Source: Volutella citrinella
Taxonomy: Eukaryota; Ascomycota; Sordariomycetes; Hypocreales; Nectriaceae
Length of the DNA: 64,000 bases
Direction: 5' to 3'
Assembly (NCBI GenBank): GCA_034401135.1
Contig: JAWZSP010000003.1
Coordinates: forward strand, 2,728,001 to 2,792,000
A program made the translations under genes and the position numbers. Below, piece by piece: positions 57,924 through 64,000 of the stretch. The notes beneath the pieces were generated by a model. It had not been told where the DNA came from, did not search any database, and was given only the letters and a program-made list of their open reading frames with translations. Each line of letters opens with the position of its first letter. Within the stretch, counting starts at the first letter, position 1.

Positions 57924-60900
57924 ATGTCCGATAGAGGACGGCGATCTCCGTCTCCTGGGGGCCCAGGGTCCCCGGGTGGCTCTCGTCGGCCATCCAGCCG
58001 ATCTCCTTCCGGAAGCCGGGAGGGTAGACCCTCGAGCAGTGGCGGATCCGCTGGTATGCCTCCACCCCTCGGATACGACCCTGCCAAGCCCCAGGAACGA
58101 CAAGGAAACACGCGAATGGAGTTGCCACCCGATGCGTATATCTCCGAAACCAAGAAGGATGTTTTTTGTCTTCGCGGCAACAAGCTCAACACAGAAGGCA
58201 AAGCGGAACAGATCGAGGTCAACCAATACCGGATGACCAAGTTTGACTTCTCCAAGAAGATTTACCAATACGATGTAAGTTATTGGCTTTACTTTAGGAA
58301 CGCCGTCTAACAACAACTCAGGTCGTGTTGTCTCCAGAGCCCGACAAGCTTGGTCCTGTTATGAAGAAGATCCTGGCCCACAAGACTCTGAAGGACCGCC
58401 TTCAGCCGTACAAGGGCAACTTTTGGATCTTTGACGGAAAGCGGCTCGCTTGGGCTCCTGCTCTTGTTGATCGTGGCGAGCTTCGTTTCACCGTTGATCT
58501 AGAGGACACTCGACCACCAGGAACCCAACCACGCCCTGGGTCTCAGTTCCTGGTTATGCTTCGCAAGACGACGGAGATCAATGTCGGTGCTCTGCAGGGA
58601 TACTTGGATCACAAGATCTCGTTCAACAACAGTGTCCAGGAGGCGCTGAATTTCCTCGACCATCTTGTGCGACAGTCGCCATCCGAGAAGCTTCTCGCGA
58701 TCAAGCGCAATTTCTACCGAATGAGCGAGGCAGGTATTCCTCTCAATGGGGACTGCGTCGTCGAAGTCCACAAGGGAACATACGCATCCGTTCGATTGAG
58801 CCACAACATCTCACGGGGCGGCGTCGGTCTTGGCTACAACATTGATGTTGCCAACACCTGCTTCTGGATTGGTGGTCAATCAATGGACAAGATGATGGTC
58901 AATTTCTTGGCCACTCTTGACCGTCGCTGGCAAGGCAAAACTCCTATCACAATCTACGACCATCTGAGGCCTATCCAGGATAAAGGTAGATGGCTCTCGT
59001 CAGACGCCTTCAAGCACCTTCGAAAGTTGCGGCGCCTCAAGTTCAAAGTCCGTCATGCCAACCGCCGGGACGACAACAAAGTGTACTCGGTCATGGACTT
59101 TGTCTTCGATGAGCGTTTTGGCCCCGATGGTGCCAACGCGCGAACATACAAGTTTCCCCACGAGGGAGGGGAGATCTCTGTCTTCCAGTACTACCAAAAA
59201 AAGTACAACGTCACTCTTCGACATGCCAACTTGCCGCTCATCGATGCTGGCAAAGGGGGCAAGATTCCGATGGAGCTCGCGTGGGTTGAGCCGATGCAGC
59301 GCTACCCCTTCAAGTTGAACCCTGATCAGACAGCTGCCATGATCAAGGTTGCTGTGACACGCCCAAACGTCCGCAAGGCGGATATCCAAAAGGGTGCCCA
59401 AGGTCTCCAGATTGGGAGTGACCCTTATCTGAAGGAGTACGGCGTCACCTTTGAATCGCAGTTCACCAAAACAGATGCACGCATTCTCGCAGCGCCGACG
59501 GTGAAATTTGGACAAGGCACGGCTGAACCCAGGTTCTCTGGTCGTTGGGACTTGCGAGGCAAGAAGTTCTGGAGGCAGAACTTTGCGCCACTCCAGAGCT
59601 GGGGCTTTGTCGTTCTGGAGAAGGACATCCCTCTGCCCGCTCTGCAGCAGTTTGCCAACACTTTCAAGGCGGCTTTCATGGGACATGGCGGAAAATGCAC
59701 CAAGGATCCAGTCCTGCTGCAGGCTCCTGCCAATTTGAGGCTCAATGCCGCCCAAGCCGTCGCATGGGCCCACGAGCAGGTCACCAAAGCGTCTGGATAC
59801 ACACAGCTCCTTTTCTGTGTGGTGACAGTAAAGAACAGCGGCAACTACGAGCGGTTGAAGAAGTCGGCTGATTGTCGATTTGGTATCTTGACCCAGGTCT
59901 TGCTGGCTGGCCACGTTATGAAGAACAATGGCCAGTACCATAGCAACGTGTGCATGAAGGTGAATGCCAAGCTGGGTGGTGCCACGGCTTGCACCCCCCA
60001 ACTGTGGAAGACGCCGACTTACTTCCCGGAGAGTCGGCCCACCATGATCATCGGAGTCGACGTCTCTCACGCCGCACCTGGAGGAAACACTCCCTCCATG
60101 GCCGCAATGACCATGTCGGTGGATCGAGACGCAACTCGTTACGCGGCATTGGCGGAGACCAATGGTTACCGGACTGAATGCCTGACTCCTTCAAACGTCC
60201 ACTTCCTTTTCAGCCAACTTGGCAACCACTGGCGAGCTGGTCACAATGGCGGCATCCCAGCTCACATCATGTACTTCCGCGATGGAGTGGGCGAGGGGCA
60301 ATTCGCGCAGGTTCTGGATAATGAGGTGGGCGAGATGAAGAACTTCCTGAAGGACAAGATTCCCGCCGGCAAGTCCATGCCCAAGTTTACGGTGATCGTC
60401 GCCACCAAGCGACACCATGTCCGCTTCTTCCCACAACGCGGGGACAAGAATGGCAACCCCTTGCCCGGAACATTGGTGGAGAAGGAAGTAACCCATCCAT
60501 TCATGTATGACTTCTATCTCAACTCTCATGTGGCGATCCAAGGCACCTCTCGCCCTGTTCACTATCACATTCTCCTCGATGAGATGAACGTTCCGGTCAA
60601 CGAGCTGCAGAAGATGATCTATCATCAGTGCTACTCGTATGCGCGATCAACTACGCCGGTATCTCTTCACCCGGCAGTTTACTACGCCCACCTGACTAGC
60701 CAGCGGGCTCGGGCTCACGAAAACGTTGCGACGAGTGAGGGATTCCGCGCGGGTCCCAAGGGCCATGAAATGGTGCGGGAAAACATCGCTCGGGGACTGT
60801 CCATTGGGGGTCCCGAGCGGGGCATCGAGTCGCCACCACTTCTGCGATTGGGAGGCAACATGGATCCGTCGAAGCCGGAGATTGCTGGTGAGAAACGCCA

Positions 60901-60937
60901 GCGTGACTTCTTTCGCGGAACCATGTGGTTCATCTAA
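57924..60937 (+). CDS. qde2: Argonaute protein, QDE-2-like
   Basis: Two exons, 57924-58274 and 58322-60937, give 988 residues; the intron is 47 nt. Argonaute holds small RNAs and silences or cuts matching RNA (quelling/RNAi in Neurospora). A Gly/Ser/Arg/Pro-rich N-terminal tail (SDRGRRSPSPGGPGSPGGS) precedes the N domain, the PAZ domain (about 310-430), MID and PIWI. Catalytic tetrad residues are all present by position: Asp697 in IIGVDVSHAAPG, Glu736 in YRTECLTP, Asp771 in YFRDGVGEGQF and the HYH motif at 864-866 in SRPVHYHILLDE. Slicer activity is therefore expected. The protein ends TMWFI, similar to the MYFA-type end of other Argonautes. The start at 57924 sits in GCCAAAATGTCC; an in-frame ATG at 57891 lies in the probable leader intron. 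Confidence 0.96.
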
Positions 60938-61784
60938 GCGCGATCAAACAGCGCTCTAAGCCTCTAAGGAGTTGCAACATGTCGAGGGGGTCGGCGCTCG
61001 GCAATCTAGGCACGAGCCATTAGGATGGGAGGGACGGGTATGGCTATTCTCGGAGGCTGCGAGAGGACACGGATTGAGTTGGGCGAATGAGTTCACGAGG
61101 CATCACAGCAGTCTCACAACAAAACAAAAAGGGGCGACCGGTTTGGCTGAGAAGTGGCGGTGGAGGTGCATTTCTGCTTTCTGTTTTTAGCTTTCATAGC
61201 TGACTACCACTCTTTTCAACGTTCATTCCTGAGAGATGCACTTGAGACTGTGAATCGGTGGTACATTGAAGTGCATGCGCAAGAAGGACGTTGACACGTA
61301 CGGCACATCGCCCGATTGCTTTACTCGGACGCGGCAGCGATGCGCTACAATGCAGTACGGCAGTGAGGGCGAAGCATGCCCTGCGATAAGAAAGACGGGG
61401 AGGAAGGACTATCATGATACCTTGACATGGTACGGTCGTGGGGGGTCCCCGAGGCACGAGGAGAGGACGAGGAAGCGTAGACTTGTGAGCCAAGGCATCG
61501 TCCAGTACCACGTCCCAGGGAAAAACTGCCTCGCAGCAGAGAACTCGAAAATAGACTGAGGCTGCGGCTCAGGCAGCTGGATTGCCAGGCCAAAATGTGC
61601 GTCCTAGAACCCTAATGCTAGCCATGACACCCAACACTAGCTAACCCGCGCATTAGTCTCGGATGCAAGGGGGCATGGCATGATGGGACGATGGAACCTA
61701 AAAATGACGGGCCGGGGCGCGTGGAACCGACGAGGCCGGGCCCTCGGAGCCATATTCAGTTCGGTATAGCGTCAAAGGCTATTC

Positions 61785-61808
61785 AGCTGCCGAAACCAAG
61801 GGGACCGA
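61785..61808 (+). repeat. Segment similar to 10997-11020
   Basis: Second copy of the short similar segment, in the spacer after Argonaute and in the same orientation. It could be a relic of a dispersed repeat or coincidence. Confidence 0.3.
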
Positions 61809-62156
61809 TGCCACGAAGAGGCCTCAGAGAAGCCCGGCTAGAGGAGGGACCAGGCGATGCGAGCCTTGGCAGGATGTCAATATTAGACCATACGTGCCAT
61901 TGTGCCCTCCATGTTCAATGTTGGGGGAGACTTTGGGGCTGGGATCTCAGATGGTCTATGCAACAACACCAACAATGGGAAGGCTGTGGATGATTCCAAA
62001 TTGGACGGTCTGTTCTTTATGACGCTGACCGTAATGCTGATATGTCGGTATCAAAACGTGCCGTCTTCTATACTAAGGCATCCGTCCCCCTTGAGTACAC
62101 GCAACAGGAGTCCGTGGCATCAAGCACGCCCAAGGAGCCCACCATAGCTGAAGAGC

Positions 62157-62546
62157 CTAGTTCCTTGCGGCTTCCAGAGCCAGGTCACTCTCGAGCACGG
62201 CCCCAACGGCTTCCGAGATGACCGTCTCAATGCCCTCAAACAGGGCCCCAATGCCTTCAAAGTCGATGCTGTGTGCTTGTGGTGGACAGGCACCCGGTAG
62301 AGTCGCGACACTTTCAAACATGGCCCCCATGGCCGCGAACTCGATAGGACGTCGGAGTGGAGGGGCAAGAGGTACCCAGGTTGCCATCCCCTGCAGCGGC
62401 TGCGCGTCGGCTGTGTGCCAACAGAGCTGAGCATTCACAGGGTCGTCCCGGAAGTTGTAGAGGTATTGCAAGAGGATCGAGAAGCTGACAATGCAAGAGA
62501 CGATCGGGGGCTGGCAGGGCGACAGAGTGGTGTGGGTACTCATCAT
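62157..62546 (-). CDS. Possible small protein with an internal duplication
   Basis: 130 codons, starting MMSTHTTLSPCQPPIVSC. A hydrophobic stretch (IVSCIVSFSILLQYLYNF) could be a membrane segment. The C-terminal half has two similar segments, EFAAMGAMFESVATL and DFEGIGALFEGIETVI, followed by SEAVGAVLESDLALEAARN. That pattern of repeated amphipathic units is hard to obtain by chance, but no homologue comes to mind and there is no intron or promoter evidence. It may be a small lineage-specific gene or noise. Confidence 0.22.
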   Translation of the reverse strand: MMSTHTTLSPCQPPIVSCIVSFSILLQYLYNFRDDPVNAQLCWHTADAQPLQGMATWVPLAPPLRRPIEFAAMGAMFESVATLPGACPPQAHSIDFEGIGALFEGIETVISEAVGAVLESDLALEAARN

Positions 62547-64000
62547 GGAGGTACTACTACACAGTCAGAAGATGGTCTCAGCAGAATCAAGACCTGGTTC
62601 GAACCTCAGCATGTGTCCTTTCAGAATGACTCCTCGGTAGGATGTCTGCGGCTAGGGGGGGCGGAACGACACGCTGCCAAAGGCAAGTCCCAGGGGCGGA
62701 GGGTATGTGGTCTCTGGAGAGAGGAGAAGCTTGATTTGACGCGTCGATCGGATAACGTGCTAGCAAGTTCGGGTTCTCTGGCGTAGTTGATGGGTTTGGC
62801 TCTTCCGGAGTCTGGTCGCCATGAGCTGTCGGGACGGGTGGTATTTAAGGGCCAAGTCAAGCCGTCGAGGACTTTGACGCCTCGGTCGACCTAGAGCAAG
62901 AAGGGATTCTATCATTTCTGGGCGTTCGCTACGGTCAGTTGAGAAGCGATTTCTCCTGTACTCTTTTTGAGTTTCCGACCAGTCAGGGGGCGGCACTACT
63001 GCAGACCCAGGCCGAGACAAGAGGAGAGGAGAGGGAGGAGGTGAGAAGCAAGGTGTGTGCTCGAAAAGGGAGAGCTGCAGGTGGTGGATGGATCGTCGTG
63101 CCCTGTGCGGTGTCTGGAGAAGTACCAGATGACTAGGAAGAAGAAAGAAGAAAGAAAATTATGACACTGCGTGTAATGGCTGTAGCCCCTGCATGTAGGA
63201 GCACAGAAATGGAGTACTAGGCCGCTGTGGTTGCCACCACTGGGATGACTGCATCCTCCCACAGTGGCATCGATCACCGCACTCAGAGCCGCATCTCTGT
63301 AGGAGGGAAGAACGGATTCAAGTCCCAAGATGTGAGTCGAGGGAATTTAAGAGATTCATCGGTGCGAAAACATGTCAGCAGCAACGGTTGGCTGTGACGC
63401 GTTGGCCCAGTGGAAGGTGGGCGAGGCAGAGTGGGGGGAGGGCAACGCAAAACCGGGTTGCAGCGAGGCAAATGCCTTCGAGGGAAGAGGATGCGTGTCT
63501 TCTGAGGCCTCGGCAGTTGATAATGTAATTCTAGGGGAGAGTGGGAGCGGGGGGGGTAGGCGGTGGGAGGTGGCTGGCGTAGCCTGGCTGATGGCGAGAC
63601 AACAGCGCGGGAAATGTGACAAGCAGCTACCACAGCAAGCCCCAGGGCATCAGGTGGACTGGCTCAACCAGCACCCAGTTGAAAGACCTCTTGTGTGCTC
63701 CATCGGGTACTATTCTTTGCTTTTCGAGACCATGTCGAGTTGTGATAGATGGTGGCTTCGGTTGGAGCGAGGCGAGGCTGGCTGGCTAAGGACGGCGGGA
63801 CGGTAGGGAGGTTCGGGCCGGGCCAGGCGACGGCACCGAGCATGTCGATGGCAAAATCAACACGCTCATCGAGCGGGAGAGCGGTGCGCCAGTGACGTAT
63901 TCATAGGTTGCTCATGCTGTCAAGCAACGGGCGACGAGATTGATGGGAGAAGAGACGGAAACCAGGAAGAACAAGACAGAGTGGGAGAAAAGGGGAGAAA

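Larger units (their letters stand above)
60938..64000. other. 3 kb terminal spacer, no supported gene
   Basis: Downstream of Argonaute. Frames are mostly short. The best is minus 62546-62157 (130 codons, listed separately). The end of the window may hold the promoter of a gene that starts beyond 64000. Microrepeats (AAGAAAGAAGAAAGAAA near 63140) and a G-run near 63550 are present. Confidence 0.5.

Noticed and set aside
59000..60070. 356-codon minus frame
   Set aside because: It is the antisense shadow of the Argonaute gene.
53065..60937. A new RNA-processing system from ASF1, RNA14 and Argonaute being neighbours
   Set aside because: Each is a conserved single-copy housekeeping gene with its own promoter. 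Adjacency alone does not support a shared system.
62590..62615. tRNA-like B-box GGTTCGAACCT
   Set aside because: Flanking bases do not form a T-stem and no A-box or acceptor stem is found at a suitable distance.

Overview
The window is nuclear DNA from a filamentous ascomycete (Pezizomycotina, most likely a Sordariomycete). Three things point there. Genes sit alone or in divergent and convergent pairs, with long GC-rich spacers. Introns are short (about 45-90 nt, GTRAGT...CTRAC...YAG). The gene set is typical of these fungi, including a QDE-2-type Argonaute, EXO1, RNA14, ASF1, NOP9 and an Ariadne-type RBR ligase. I found no tRNA, rRNA, CRISPR array, intact transposon or secondary-metabolite cluster.

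Layout. 0.5-1.3 kb (-): Ras-like small GTPase. 5.3-7.0 kb (+): group II PLP decarboxylase. 8.0-10.3 kb (+): NOP9. 14.5-15.9 kb (+): conserved-looking fungal protein of unknown function. 18.6-20.3 kb (+): oxysterol-binding protein, convergent with MAM33 (20.9-21.9 kb, -). 22.4-23.4 kb (-): HNH_2 nuclease-like gene split between two frames and bracketed by a short direct repeat. 24.1-24.8 kb (-): TMA16, divergent from EXO1 (25.8-28.2 kb, +). 29.1-30.8 kb (-): RBR E3 ligase, convergent with EXO1. 33.2-33.9 kb (-): peroxiredoxin. 34.8-35.8 kb (+): an unrecognised ORF and decayed coding fragments. 36-42.8 kb: essentially gene-free. 42.8-45.4 kb (+): RasGAP, convergent with a CorA-like membrane protein (46.5-49.0 kb, -). 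50.9-51.9 kb (-): ASF1, divergent from RNA14 (53.1-56.2 kb, +). 57.9-60.9 kb (+): Argonaute. The last 3 kb has no supported gene.

The genes are mostly conserved housekeeping functions: ribosome biogenesis (NOP9, TMA16), DNA repair and chromatin (EXO1, ASF1), mRNA 3'-end formation (RNA14), RNA silencing (Argonaute), Ras signalling (the GTPase and the RasGAP, 41 kb apart), lipid transfer, mitochondrial and redox proteins. Nothing suggests they form one pathway or a new multi-gene system. Exon structures were assembled by hand from splice signals, reading-frame continuity and recalled family sequence. No alignment, transcript or database search was run. The most useful second-look items are the broken HNH gene with its flanking repeat, the coding relic at 35.4-35.8 kb, several exon structures a simple ORF view gets wrong, and recurrent GGTAC-core elements in spacers.
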